From: Terrihabitans soli
GTDB lineage: Bacteria; Pseudomonadota; Alphaproteobacteria; Rhizobiales; Methylopilaceae
Assembly: GCF_014191545.1 (NCBI RefSeq)
Contig: NZ_AP023361.1
Span: forward strand, 2,012,501-2,076,500
Length of the DNA stretch: 64,000 bases
Direction: 5' to 3'
Part shown: positions 36,433 to 45,191 of the stretch, piece after piece
How positions within the stretch are numbered: the stretch's first letter is position 1
Layout of the letters: every line of letters begins with the position of its first letter
The notes under the pieces: model-generated
Told to the model about the DNA's origin: nothing
What the model saw: the letters and a program-made list of their open reading frames with translations, nothing else
The model's database searches: none
Position numbers and translations under genes: made by a program

Positions 36433-38228
36433 CAGACCAGCACCTTGCCTTCTTCGGAGATGACCGAGCCGATGTCTTCGGCTGCGGCGGCATCGCCGAG
36501 GATCATGTCGTTATGCGCCTTGCCCGACGGGATCATCGGGAAGCAGTTCTCGACCTTCTCGACGCGGCAGTCGAACAGGACCGGCGCATCGACCTCGATC
36601 ATTTCCTTGATCTTGGCATCGAGCTCGGCCGGATCTTCGCAGCGGATGCCGTAGCCGCCATAGGCTTCGGCGAGCTTGACGAAATCGGGCAGCGCTTCGG
36701 AATAGGACTGCGAATAGCGGCTGCCGTGCAGCAACTGCTGCCACTGGCGGACCATGCCCATATATTCATTGTTCAGGATGAAGATCTTGACCGGCAGGCG
36801 ATGCTGCGCGGCGGTCGACATTTCCTGCATATTCATCAGCACCGAGGCTTCGCCCGCAATGCAGCAGACCAGCGCATCGGGATGGGCAACCTGCACACCG
36901 AGCGCGGCCGGCAGGCCATAGCCCATCGTGCCCAGACCACCCGAGGTCATCCAGCGGTTCGGCTCCTCGAAGCCGTAATACTGCGCCGCCCACATCTGAT
37001 GCTGACCGACCTCGGTCGTGATGTAGGTGTTCGGGCCTTTGGTCAGCTCGTACAGACGCTGCACCGCATATTGCGGTTTGATCACGGATTTCGAGTTCGT
37101 GTAGTTCAGGCTCTTGCGGGCCCGCCAGCGGTCGATCTGCTTCCACCACGCATCGAGCGCGGTCTTGTCGGCCTTTTTCTTTTCGGCCTTCCAGATGCGG
37201 ATCATCGCCTGGATGACATTGCCGACATCGCCGATGATCGGGATATCCGCCTTGACGATCTTGTTGATCGAGGACGGGTCGATATCGACATGGATCTTCT
37301 TGGAGCCGGGCGAGAACGCATCGACGCGGCCGGTGACACGGTCGTCGAAACGCGCGCCCAGGCAGATCATCACGTCGCAATCATGCATCGTGTGATTGGC
37401 TTCCCAGGTGCCGTGCATGCCGAGCATGCCGAGCCACTGCCGGTCCGAATGCGGATAGGCGCCGAGGCCCATCAAAGTCGAGGTGATCGGGAAGCCGGTC
37501 AGGCGCACGAGTTCGCGCAGCGCTTCGGACGCTTTCGTGCCCGAATTGATGACGCCGCCGCCGGTGTAGAACACCGGGCGCTTGGCATTGGCCATGAGTT
37601 CGACCGCTTCGCGAATCTTGGCTTCATCGCCTTCAACGCGCGGCTTGTAGGTGCGGTGCTCGACATGGTCGGGGCCCGTATAGAGGCCGGCCGCGAACTG
37701 GATGTCCTTCGGAATGTCGACGAGCACCGGACCCGGACGGCCCGAACGCGCGACATAGAAAGCCTCGTGCAGAATGCGCGGCAGCTCCTCGACGCTTTTG
37801 ACGAGATAGTTGTGCTTGGTCGCGGCGCGCGTGATGCCGACCGTGTCGCATTCCTGGAACGCGTCGGAGCCGATCAGATGGGTGGGTACCTGACCGGTAA
37901 TGACGACGAGCGGGATGCTATCCATCAGCGCATCGACCATGCCGGTGACGGCGTTCGTTGCGCCGGGGCCGGAGGTGACGAGCACGACGCCGACTTTGCC
38001 GGTCGAGCGGGCATAGCCTTCGGCGGAGTGCGTCGCGCCCTGTTCGTGACGGACGAGGATGTGCTGGAGCTCGTTCTGCTGGAAGAGCGCGTCGTAGATC
38101 GGCAATACGGCGCCGCCGGGATAGCCGAAAATGGTATCCACGCCCTGATCGAGCAGTGCCCTGATGACCATTTCTGCGCCGGTCATCTGTGCGCCAGCCT
38201 TTGCGCCCTTCATGGCTTCCTCCAACAC
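36432..38228 (-). CDS. ilvI: Acetolactate synthase large (catalytic) subunit
   Basis: The 598-residue thiamine diphosphate enzyme shows FGYPGGAVLPIYDAL, the activating Glu in RHEQGATHSAEGYAR, DIPKDIQFA, and the ThDP-binding stretch ending NNEYMGMVRQWQ. It makes acetolactate or acetohydroxybutyrate for Val, Leu and Ile synthesis. The ATG at 38228 or the one five codons later (MKGAKAG) may start the protein. A leader with an Ile-Leu-Val peptide and terminator lies upstream. Confidence 0.97.
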   Translation of the reverse strand: MLEEAMKGAKAGAQMTGAEMVIRALLDQGVDTIFGYPGGAVLPIYDALFQQNELQHILVRHEQGATHSAEGYARSTGKVGVVLVTSGPGATNAVTGMVDALMDSIPLVVITGQVPTHLIGSDAFQECDTVGITRAATKHNYLVKSVEELPRILHEAFYVARSGRPGPVLVDIPKDIQFAAGLYTGPDHVEHRTYKPRVEGDEAKIREAVELMANAKRPVFYTGGGVINSGTKASEALRELVRLTGFPITSTLMGLGAYPHSDRQWLGMLGMHGTWEANHTMHDCDVMICLGARFDDRVTGRVDAFSPGSKKIHVDIDPSSINKIVKADIPIIGDVGNVIQAMIRIWKAEKKKADKTALDAWWKQIDRWRARKSLNYTNSKSVIKPQYAVQRLYELTKGPNTYITTEVGQHQMWAAQYYGFEEPNRWMTSGGLGTMGYGLPAALGVQVAHPDALVCCIAGEASVLMNMQEMSTAAQHRLPVKIFILNNEYMGMVRQWQQLLHGSRYSQSYSEALPDFVKLAEAYGGYGIRCEDPAELDAKIKEMIEVDAPVLFDCRVEKVENCFPMIPSGKAHNDMILGDAAAAEDIGSVISEEGKVLV

Positions 38229-38273
38229 CCAACCTAGCTAGGCCCGGTGCTCTGAACGTCAGGTAACCGGGCA

Positions 38274-38300
38274 ATAAAAAAGGGGCCTCGAGGAGCCCCT
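38274..38300 (-). terminator. Attenuator terminator in the ilvI leader
   Basis: On the minus strand AGGGGC (38300-38295) pairs with GCCCCT (38286-38281), followed by a U-rich tract TTTTTTTATT. It lies between the leader peptide and ilvI with no gene to end, so it is best read as an attenuator. An alternative upstream stem, GCGCCA with TGGCGC, overlaps the end of the leader peptide. Confidence 0.82.
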
Positions 38301-38334
38301 GCATGCGCCACCGTTCGCGACGGCCCAATGGCCG

Positions 38335-38376
38335 TTACGTCGATGGCGCTCCGGTTACGAGAATTCGCGTGCTCAC
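38335..38376 (-). CDS. ilvI leader peptide (13 residues, Ile-Leu-Val codons)
   Basis: A GTG at 38376 opens MSTRILVTGAPST, in which the three branched-chain residues Ile (ATT), Leu (CTC) and Val (GTA) are consecutive. A leader sensing all three end products is expected for acetolactate synthase, and the peptide is followed by a pause-type hairpin and then the terminator. The frame is too short to judge by coding statistics; the codon content, position and hairpins carry the call. Confidence 0.75.
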   Translation of the reverse strand: MSTRILVTGAPST

Positions 38377-38406
38377 GGGCCCGCTCTCCTAAATAACGTT
38401 GGGGAG

Positions 38407-38435
38407 GAGATAATCCCCTACCTTCACCCGGTCAA
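38407..38435 (-). promoter_or_regulatory. Sigma-70-type promoter for ilvIHC
   Basis: On the minus strand TTGACC (38435-38430) and TATCTC (38412-38407) are separated by exactly 17 bases and lie 31 bases before the leader-peptide GTG. Confidence 0.55.
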
Positions 38436-38565
38436 GCAAAACCCGCTTAGACCAAAGCAAAACCCGCCCCCGGGACTGGCCGGGGACTTGGCGTTTGGGG
38501 GCCCCTGCCCTGGGACCCCGGGCGGGCTTCCCCAAGGAGGCCTCCCCTAAGAGGCCTCGCAAAAA
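38436..38565. other. GC-rich gap between the ilv promoter and the porin-like cluster
   Basis: No gene is visible in this part of the 388-base gap. It contains several short palindromes, including GAGGCCT/AGGCCTC (7-bp stem) around 38536-38558, and CCCGG-rich repeats of unknown role. Confidence 0.4.
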
Positions 38566-38594
38566 GCAAAAACCCCGCTTTGAGAGCGGGGTTT
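38566..38594 (-). terminator. Terminator after beta-barrel gene 1
   Basis: The stem AAACCCCGCT / AGCGGGGTTT (38570-38579 and 38585-38594) is followed on the minus strand by TTGCTTTTT. Confidence 0.85.
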
Positions 38595-38616
38595 AGCGAA
38601 CCGGCCTTGAGGCGGA

Positions 38617-39258
38617 TCAGAAGTGGTAGGCGACGCCGCCGCGGACGATATGGCCTTCGAGGTCGAACTCGATCACATCGCTGCCGGGGCCGGCCTCATA
38701 TTCCAGCTCATCGCTTTCGATGTTGAAATAAGCGTATTCGATGCGGGCCGACCAGTGTTCCGAGAACTTGTGCTCGACACCGGCGCCGACCGTGAAGCCG
38801 AACGCCCAATCGTCATCGTCCTCGCCTGTGGCGGTGTCTTCCACCTTGAAGATCGTCGAGGCGATACCGCCGGCGGCATAGAACAGGGTGTTGTCGACCG
38901 CGTAGCCAACCTTCAGGCGCGACAGGCCGAGGAAATCGGCTTCGGCTTCAAGATCGCCAAGGTCGTCATCTTCGTCGAGACCGATATAGTTGAAAGAGCT
39001 GTCGAGGCCGAAGACGAAATTGCCGGACTGCCAGTTGCGGCCGTAATAGGCGCCGATGATGAAGTCGTCCGACGAGAAATCACCGGTTTCGCCACCGTCA
39101 TTGATATCCCAGTCGACATCCTTGAACGCGTAGCCGCCCGCGATACCGACGAAGTAACCGGACCACACATCGACATCCGCCGGAGCGGCATAATCAGCCG
39201 CCATAGGAGCCGACGTCATCGCCGCGACCGCAGCGCCGGCGAGAAGAAGCGTTTTCAT
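38617..39258 (-). CDS. Omp31-like outer membrane beta-barrel protein, tandem copy 1
   Basis: The ATG at 39258 gives 213 residues: a signal peptide (MKTLLLAGAAVAAMTSAPMA), mature start ADYAAPADVDVWSGYFVGI, alternating strand pattern with acidic loops, and a C-terminal Phe in VRGGVAYHF, the recognition signal for BAM insertion. WSGYFVGIAGGYAF and VGAGVEHKFSEHWSARIEY are typical of the rhizobial/Brucella small porin-like barrel family. Three neighbours are paralogs with the same frame. Very acidic (many DDD and EDD runs), it may bind cations or aid envelope integrity; pore activity is not established. Confidence 0.9.
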   Translation of the reverse strand: MKTLLLAGAAVAAMTSAPMAADYAAPADVDVWSGYFVGIAGGYAFKDVDWDINDGGETGDFSSDDFIIGAYYGRNWQSGNFVFGLDSSFNYIGLDEDDDLGDLEAEADFLGLSRLKVGYAVDNTLFYAAGGIASTIFKVEDTATGEDDDDWAFGFTVGAGVEHKFSEHWSARIEYAYFNIESDELEYEAGPGSDVIEFDLEGHIVRGGVAYHF

Positions 39259-39347
39259 GGAATTACCCCAACCTAGATTCGCTGGGGAAGGTATGCCATG
39301 CGGCTCAGAAAGTATGTGATCCGGCAGCCACATGTGCAAAAAAGCAC

Positions 39348-39377
39348 AAACCCCGCCCGGACCGTCCGGACGGGGTT
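39348..39377 (-). terminator. Terminator after beta-barrel gene 2
   Basis: The hairpin AAACCCCGCCCGGA / TCCGGACGGGGTTT-type stem (39348-39377) is followed on the minus strand by TTTGTGCTTTTTTG. Confidence 0.83.
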
Positions 39378-39400
39378 TTAAGGGTCAGATCCGCAAAGGA

Positions 39401-40030
39401 TCAGAAGTGGTAGGCGATGCCGCCGCGGACGATATGGCCCTCAACCTCGAGCTCGATATCGTCGGCGTTCACCGTCATGTCGTCGCTCTCGATGTTGAAA
39501 TAGGCGTATTCGATGCGGGCCGACCAGCTGTCCGAGAACTTGTGCTCGACACCGGCGCCAACCGTGAAGCCGAGAGCGAAGTCGTCATCGTCATCGTCTG
39601 TGGCAGTGTCTTCAGCGCTGAAATAGGTCGAGGCAACACCGCCCGCGACGAAGAACAGCGTGTTGTCGACGGCATAACCGACCTTCAGCCGCGACAGGCC
39701 GAGAAGATTGGCTTCCAGCTCAAGATTGACGTTGCCCGCGATCTCATCCTCGTCGAGGCCGATATAGGAGATGCTGCTGTCGAGGCCGAACACCCAATCG
39801 CCCGACTGCCAATTGCGGCCGTAATAGGCGCCGATCACGAAGTCGTCGGATTCGAAATCGTCGTCCGCACCGTCGACAAGCGTCTCAACGTCCTTGAAAG
39901 CATAGCCGCCCTGGATACCGACGAAATAGCCCGACCAGACATCGACGTCGGCCGGAGCCGCGTAGTCGGCGGCCATGGGGGCGGTCGTCATGACGGCAAG
40001 AGCCGCGCCAGCGAGAAGGATACGCTTCAT
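39401..40030 (-). CDS. Omp31-like outer membrane beta-barrel protein, tandem copy 2
   Basis: The ATG at 40030 gives 209 residues with signal peptide MKRILLAGAALAVMTTAPMA and mature start ADYAAPADVDVWSGYFVGI. It has the shared NWQSG-x-[WF]-V-FGLDSS strand, LGLSRLKVGYAVDNTLFFVAG and C-terminal GGIAYHF. Homology with copy 3 continues past the stop codon in the DNA, showing a recent duplication or conversion. It has its own downstream terminator, so each barrel gene is likely expressed separately. Confidence 0.9.
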   Translation of the reverse strand: MKRILLAGAALAVMTTAPMAADYAAPADVDVWSGYFVGIQGGYAFKDVETLVDGADDDFESDDFVIGAYYGRNWQSGDWVFGLDSSISYIGLDEDEIAGNVNLELEANLLGLSRLKVGYAVDNTLFFVAGGVASTYFSAEDTATDDDDDDFALGFTVGAGVEHKFSDSWSARIEYAYFNIESDDMTVNADDIELEVEGHIVRGGIAYHF

Positions 40031-40167
40031 AAGAATGCCCCCGGTCTTCGAATCTGACCGGAGCATACGACGCGAGCCGCGGCAAAAGATGTATCCCCAC
40101 GGCAACATGTGGGGAACTTCACAACTGCGCCTTGAACTCGCAGCACCCCACATTTGGCGCAAACGCA

Positions 40168-40198
40168 AAACCCCGCCCGGTCGCCCGGGCGGGGTTTA
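40168..40198 (-). terminator. Terminator after beta-barrel gene 3
   Basis: The stem AAACCCCGCCCG / CGGGCGGGGTTT (40168-40198) is followed on the minus strand by TTGCG and closely resembles the terminator after copy 2. Confidence 0.8.
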
Positions 40199-40218
40199 AA
40201 GCTCAGATCCGCAAAGGA

Positions 40219-40869
40219 TCAGAAGTGGTAGGCGACGCCGCCGCGGACGATATGGCCTTCGAGGTCGACATCAACCGTACCAGCCGTATCGAATTCGATC
40301 TCGTCGCTTTCGATGCTGAAATAGGCGTATTCGATGCGGGCCGACCAGTGTTCCGAGAACTTGTGCTCGACACCCGCGCCGACCGTGAAGCCGAACGCCC
40401 AGTCGTCATCATCCTCGCCCGTGCCGACTTCATCCACCGAGATGATCGTGGTGGCGATACCGCCGGCCGCGTAGATCAGGGTGTTGTCGAAAGCAAAACC
40501 GACCTTCACGCGCGACAGGCCGAGGAAGTTGGCTTCGACATCGAGCTCGGGACCACCGACATCACCGAGGACGTCGTCTTCCTCGAGGCCGATATAGTTG
40601 AACGAGCTGTCGAGACCGAACACGAGATTGTCGGACTGCCAGTTGCGGCCGTAATAGGCACCGATGATGAAGTCATCGGATCCGAGATCGTCTTCGAACG
40701 CGCCGTCGTCGTTGTCGACATCAACGTCCTTGAAGGCATAGCCGCCGGCGATGCCGACGAAATAGCCCGACCAAACGTCAACGTTCTCAACGGGAGCGGC
40801 GTAGTCAGCGGCGACAGAGGCCGAAGTCATTGCCGCGAGTGCCGCGCCGGCAAGAAGAAGCTTTTTCAC
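40219..40869 (-). CDS. Omp31-like outer membrane beta-barrel protein, tandem copy 3
   Basis: The 216-residue protein starts MKKLLLAGAALAAMTSASVA and the mature part ADYAAPVENVDVWSGYFVG. It ends VRGGVAYHF. The last 53 bases at its 3' end, including the stop, are identical to copy 1 (40216-40268 versus 38614-38666), and the stretch just downstream matches copy 2. Loops between strands are acidic and vary most between copies (DNDDGAFEDDLGSDD here), the usual pattern where surface loops diversify on a fixed barrel. Confidence 0.9.
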   Translation of the reverse strand: MKKLLLAGAALAAMTSASVAADYAAPVENVDVWSGYFVGIAGGYAFKDVDVDNDDGAFEDDLGSDDFIIGAYYGRNWQSDNLVFGLDSSFNYIGLEEDDVLGDVGGPELDVEANFLGLSRVKVGFAFDNTLIYAAGGIATTIISVDEVGTGEDDDDWAFGFTVGAGVEHKFSEHWSARIEYAYFSIESDEIEFDTAGTVDVDLEGHIVRGGVAYHF

Positions 40870-41001
40870 GAGAATCCCCCAAACTGTTGATTCTTGGTGA
40901 GACTAAGCCACTTCCTCAAAAATACATGTGCCCTGGGTGCAACAGCCGCCCAAAAGCGACTGCTGCCCCCAGGGTCACGTCCGTAAAACCGTCGAAGCGC
41001 C

Positions 41002-41646
41002 TCAGAAGTGGTAGGCGACGCCGCCCCGTACGATGTGACCTTCGATTTCGATATCGAGCGCGATCGTATCGTCGAAATCGAGTTCATCGGTTTCGATGTT
41101 GAAATAGGCGTATTCGATGCGGGCCGACCAATTGTCCGAGAATTTGTGCTCGACACCGGCGCCGACCGTCCAGCCGAACGCCCAATCGTCGTCATCGATA
41201 TCGTCGGTGATATCATCCACTTCGATATAGGTCGTGGCGAGACCGCCCGCGGCATAAAATAGAGTATTATCAACAGCGTAGCCGACTTTCAGGCGTGACA
41301 GGCCGAGGAAGTTGGCTTCCGCGTTGAGTTCGGGATCGTCGTCAAGGATGTCGTCCTCTTCCATCCCGACATAGTTGAAGCTGCTGTCGAGGCCGAAGAC
41401 GAAATCGCCGGACTGCCAGTTGCGGCCGTAATAGGCGCCGATGATGAAGTCGTCGGAGTTGAAATCGTCTTCAAGCGTGCCGTCTTCGAAATCGTAGCTG
41501 ACTTCTTTCCACGCATAGCCGCCGGCGATACCGACAAAGAAGCCGCTCCATACATCCACATCTTCGATCGGAGCCGGATAATCGGCCGAGACCGAGGCCG
41601 TCGTCATTGCCGCGAGAGCCGCGCCAGCTAAAAGAATTCGCCTCAT
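41002..41646 (-). CDS. Omp31-like outer membrane beta-barrel protein, tandem copy 4
   Basis: The ATG at 41646 gives 214 residues (signal MRRILLAGAALAAMTTASVSA, mature start DYPAPIEDVDVWSGFFVGI, C-terminus GGVAYHF). This copy is the most divergent in loops (YDFEDGTLEDDFNSDD) and in the C-terminal third, but keeps the conserved strand signatures NWQSGDFVFGLDSSFNYVG and VGAGVEHKFSDNWSARIEY. No clear terminator follows, only an imperfect CCCTGGG/CCCAGGG stem at 40931-40974. The RBS GGAGG precedes the ATG (complement of 41650s). Confidence 0.88.
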   Translation of the reverse strand: MRRILLAGAALAAMTTASVSADYPAPIEDVDVWSGFFVGIAGGYAWKEVSYDFEDGTLEDDFNSDDFIIGAYYGRNWQSGDFVFGLDSSFNYVGMEEDDILDDDPELNAEANFLGLSRLKVGYAVDNTLFYAAGGLATTYIEVDDITDDIDDDDWAFGWTVGAGVEHKFSDNWSARIEYAYFNIETDELDFDDTIALDIEIEGHIVRGGVAYHF

Positions 41647-41771
41647 GGTGGAGCCTCCCAAAACCATTCCACCAAGTTGTAAATCATGATGCCCTCTCAG
41701 GATGTAGTTGCGACGCAACACAACCACGATTTCGACAGCTTTCCGCCACCGTCCAAGCTGTTCAAAACGGC

Positions 41772-42683
41772 TCAGAATTTTGCCAGAATCGCTTCGGACG
41801 GCAGGTGAGCCCAATCTCCTAACCTGTTGCGGAACCAGGTTTCCTGCCGTTTAGCATATTGCCGTGTCTGGGTGATGGAATGGGCAATCGCCTCGTCGCG
41901 GCCGAGCCCGCCGCGCAGATGAGCCAGGAGCGGCACAACGCCGATGGCCTTCATGGCCGGCAAAGACGGGGCGAGATTGCGTTCTCCCAGGGCCCGAATC
42001 TCCTCCAAAGCCCCGTTTTCGACCATTCCGGCGAATCGTCCGGCGATCCGCTCGCGCAGCGCGGTGCGGTCGACGGTGAGCACAAACTTTGCCGCGGCGG
42101 CCGGGTCGATCAGCGGTGTGCCCGCCTGCTCCTGCCAGCGCGCCAAAGAGATCCCCGTGGAATCAATGACTTCCAGAGCCCGGACGATGCGCTGGGTATC
42201 AGACGGACGAAGCCGCGCCGCCATATCCGGATCGCGGCGGGCAAGTTCGGCATGCAGTGCGGGAGCATCCCGCGCCTGCGCACGCCAAAATTCGCGCACC
42301 TCCGGCTCGATCTCCGGGGTTGTGGATAACCCCTGGATCAGAGCTTCGAAGTACAGCCCGGTGCCACCGGCAAAGATCAGCGGCCGGCCGGACGGCTCGC
42401 GCAGCAGGGTTTCGACATCGGCCCGGTAGCGCGCCGCCGAATAGGGCTCGGCGGCGTCGACATGGCCGTAGAGGAGATGCGGCGCCCTCGCCTCGTCCTC
42501 GGCTGAGGGGCGCGAGGAGAGGATATGAAGGTCGCGGTAGACCTGCATGCTATCGGCATTGACCACCGTCCCGCCGAGCTTCTCGGCCAGCGATAGAGCC
42601 AGGGCCGACTTGCCGCTCGCAGTCGGCCCGGCGATGAAGATGAGGTCCGGGCGCCCGTCTGCCATGTTAACTCCCGCCGCCAT
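41772..42683 (-). CDS. miaA: tRNA dimethylallyltransferase
   Basis: The 303-residue protein has the P-loop AGPTASGKSALALSLAEKL, the substrate-binding NADSMQVYRDLHILSSRP, FAGGTGLYFEALIQGLS and the C-terminal RQYAKRQETWFRN. It adds the dimethylallyl group to A37 of tRNAs reading UNN codons. The start is ATG 42683 or 42665. It is divergent from serB, 40-60 bases away, an arrangement common in the order. Confidence 0.96.
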   Translation of the reverse strand: MAAGVNMADGRPDLIFIAGPTASGKSALALSLAEKLGGTVVNADSMQVYRDLHILSSRPSAEDEARAPHLLYGHVDAAEPYSAARYRADVETLLREPSGRPLIFAGGTGLYFEALIQGLSTTPEIEPEVREFWRAQARDAPALHAELARRDPDMAARLRPSDTQRIVRALEVIDSTGISLARWQEQAGTPLIDPAAAAKFVLTVDRTALRERIAGRFAGMVENGALEEIRALGERNLAPSLPAMKAIGVVPLLAHLRGGLGRDEAIAHSITQTRQYAKRQETWFRNRLGDWAHLPSEAILAKF

Positions 42684-42722
42684 TTACTCGACTCCCGAGG
42701 CGAAGGGTTTATAGCAGCGCCC

Positions 42723-43628
42723 ATGCTCCACATCGCCACGCTGACCGCGAACCCAAAAAATCCGGTGATCGAGCCCGGACTGCTGGCCAAGGTCTCCGCC
42801 GTCCTGCCGGGGGCCCGGCCCCCTGTCGTTCTGGCGCCGGGAATTGCGGCCGAGATCCCGTTCACCGCGACGGGGATCGAAACCCGTGACCTTGCGGGCA
42901 TTGCCCGCATCGCTCTCGAAGGCGCCGCCGCCGACCTCAATCTCCTGCCGGCCGAGGAACGGCGCAAAGGCCTCCTTCTCGCCGACATGGATTCGACCAT
43001 GATCGAGCAGGAATGCCTCGATGAGCTGGCCGATCTCGTTGGGCTTAAGGAACATGTCGCGGCGATCACCGAACGGACCATGCGCGGCGAGCTGGAATTC
43101 GAGCCGGCTTTGCGCGAGCGCGTCGCGCTGCTGAAGGGCTTGAAGCTCGACCGGATCGGCAGCGTCATCGATGAGCGCATCAGCCTGATGCCCGGCGGGA
43201 GGGTGCTTGTTGCGACCATGCGGGCGCACGGCGCCCGCACCGCGCTTGTTTCAGGCGGCTTTACTTTGTTCACGGCGCCGATCGCCACGCGGATCGGTTT
43301 TGACGAACAGCGCGGCAATGTTCTCGATCATGACGGCTCGGCGCTTTCCGGCACCGTCTCCGATCCTATTCTCGGACGCGACGCCAAGCGCGCGGCGCTG
43401 ATCGAGCTGCGCGGCAAGCTCAAGCTCACCGCCTCGCAGACGCTCGCGGTCGGCGATGGCGCCAACGATCTTGCGATGCTTGAGGAGGCGGGGCTCGGCG
43501 TTGCGTTCCGCGCCAAGCCCGCGGTCTCGGCGGCCGCAGGCGCGCGGATCGAATACGGAGATCTGACGGCCCTGCTCTATCTGCAGGGCTACCGGAAAGA
43601 CGAATTCGTCACTTCAGCGGCACTCTGA
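42723..43628 (+). CDS. serB: Phosphoserine phosphatase
   Basis: The 301-residue HAD-type enzyme has an N-terminal ACT-like region (about 1-80), the nucleophile motif LADMDSTMIEQECLDELA (D88, D90), RVALLKGL, SGGFTLFTAPIA and GDGANDLAMLEEAGLGVAF. It catalyses the last step of serine synthesis. The 3' end overlaps the convergent Do-protease gene by 20 bases. Confidence 0.96.
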   Translation: MLHIATLTANPKNPVIEPGLLAKVSAVLPGARPPVVLAPGIAAEIPFTATGIETRDLAGIARIALEGAAADLNLLPAEERRKGLLLADMDSTMIEQECLDELADLVGLKEHVAAITERTMRGELEFEPALRERVALLKGLKLDRIGSVIDERISLMPGGRVLVATMRAHGARTALVSGGFTLFTAPIATRIGFDEQRGNVLDHDGSALSGTVSDPILGRDAKRAALIELRGKLKLTASQTLAVGDGANDLAMLEEAGLGVAFRAKPAVSAAAGARIEYGDLTALLYLQGYRKDEFVTSAAL

Positions 43629-45108
43629 GATAACGCATCTCGGCGGCGGGATTGGCAATCAGCGCAAGCGCGCTCGATTGACCTTCCTTCTTCATCTGCG
43701 CGAGCCTCTGCGTGAGCTCTTCGAGATTTGCGACCTTCTTCTGGCCGATCTCGACAATGGTTTCGCCGATCCTGAGATTTGCGTCTTTCAGCGGCGATTC
43801 CGGGCGCACGGCGACGATGACGACGCCGTTATCGATCGTCGGATCGATCTTGAATCGGCTGCGCGTGTCATCGTTCAGGGGCGCAACATCAAGGCCGAGA
43901 ATTTGGCCGGTCGCGGCCGGCGGCGCCGCAGGCTTTTCCTCGGCGGGCTTTGCCGGTTCGGCCGGCTCTTCGAGCCGTGCGATCCTGATCTTCGTCTTGA
44001 TCTCCTGGCCGTCGCGCCAGATCAGCACCTCGACATCGCGGTCGATGCCCGCGTCCGCAACAAAGCGCTGCAGCGCGCGCGAGGTCGAAACGGGCTTGCC
44101 GTCGAAGGACAGGACGACATCGCCCTTCTTGATGCCGGCATGATCCGCCGGACCCTTTTCGACGGTCTGCGCGATCAGCGCACCCTGCACATTCTTCATT
44201 GCGAGACGCTTGGCGATTTCTTCGGGCACATCCTGGATGCGCACCCCGATATAGCCGCGGCGCGTTTCGCCGAATTCGAGCAGCTGCGCGACAACGGGGC
44301 GGAACGCCGATGTCGGCACCGCAAAGCCGATACCGACCGAGCCGCCCGTCGGCGACAGGATCGCGGTGTTGACGCCGACGACCTCGCCCGCAAGGTTGAA
44401 CAGCGGGCCGCCCGAATTGCCTTTGTTGATGGAGGCGTCGGTCTGGATGAAATTGTCGTATTTACCGGTGCGCATATCGCGGTTGCGGCCCGAGACGATG
44501 CCCGATGTCGCCGACAGGCCGATGCCGAACGGATTGCCCATCGCGAGCACCCATTCGCCGACACGCAGCTTTTCCGGATCGCCGAATGCGACGGGCTTCA
44601 GCGGCCCGACCGGCTTCACCTTCAGCACCGCGACATCGATCTCTTTGTCCTTGCCGACAACTTCGGCGGCGAGCTTGGTGCCGTCGTTGAAGACGACTTC
44701 GACACGGTCCGCACCATCAACGACGTGGAAATTGGTGACGATGGTGCCGGCAGCATCGATGACGAAGCCGGAGCCCTCGCCCGTCGGCCGCGACTGGTTT
44801 TCGCCGCGCTGCTGGCGCTCGAAGAAATCGTCGAAGAACTGATCGAGCGGCGCATCGGGCGACAATTCGGGCGCCGGCGCCTTCTGATCCTCGGGACCGG
44901 CATCGACATTCTGCGCCGTCGAGATCAGGACGACGCTGTCGATCACCTGATCGATGACATCGGCGATGCCGTCAGGGCCGCGCGGAGCGGGCGGCGATTG
45001 CGACTGTGATTGCGCGGAGGCAGGCCCGAGCGCAAGCGCGAAGGCGAGGAAAAGGCCGCCGGCAAGAGCCGTGAAGCGACCGCGGAACGGGTACGACAAA
45101 AGCGACAT
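43609..45108 (-). CDS. degP: Do-family periplasmic serine endoprotease (DegP/HtrA)
   Basis: The 499-residue protein has a signal peptide (cleavage near GPASAQ), the trypsin-like domain with catalytic H128 (TNFHVVDGAD), D158 (EIDVAVLKV) and S232 (NKGNSGGPLFNL), and two PDZ domains (about 270-360 and 400-490). It degrades or refolds misfolded envelope proteins in the periplasm. It is the last gene of the hflK-hflC-DUF2065-degP row, an arrangement typical of alphaproteobacteria and functionally coherent: membrane protease control plus periplasmic quality control. Confidence 0.95.
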   Translation of the reverse strand: MSLLSYPFRGRFTALAGGLFLAFALALGPASAQSQSQSPPAPRGPDGIADVIDQVIDSVVLISTAQNVDAGPEDQKAPAPELSPDAPLDQFFDDFFERQQRGENQSRPTGEGSGFVIDAAGTIVTNFHVVDGADRVEVVFNDGTKLAAEVVGKDKEIDVAVLKVKPVGPLKPVAFGDPEKLRVGEWVLAMGNPFGIGLSATSGIVSGRNRDMRTGKYDNFIQTDASINKGNSGGPLFNLAGEVVGVNTAILSPTGGSVGIGFAVPTSAFRPVVAQLLEFGETRRGYIGVRIQDVPEEIAKRLAMKNVQGALIAQTVEKGPADHAGIKKGDVVLSFDGKPVSTSRALQRFVADAGIDRDVEVLIWRDGQEIKTKIRIARLEEPAEPAKPAEEKPAAPPAATGQILGLDVAPLNDDTRSRFKIDPTIDNGVVIVAVRPESPLKDANLRIGETIVEIGQKKVANLEELTQRLAQMKKEGQSSALALIANPAAEMRYLRVPLK

Positions 45109-45191
45109 TCACAAGCCTCGGCCTAAAGCCTAGCCAAGGCTGCGCCGGCATGGAAGCCCTGCTTTATCGCTATCTCGCCCTTAACGTGGAT

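Noticed and set aside
36513-38237. A 574-codon plus-strand frame over ilvI
   Set aside because: It is antisense to acetolactate synthase with no recognisable features.
40931-40974. CCCTGGG/CCCAGGG stem between beta-barrel copies 3 and 4 as a terminator
   Set aside because: The stem is long-looped and imperfect and has no adjacent U-tract on the minus strand, unlike the other three copies.
42319-42327. TGTGGATAA, a perfect DnaA-box sequence
   Set aside because: It is a single copy inside the miaA coding region with no AT-rich segment or further boxes, so it is not an origin.
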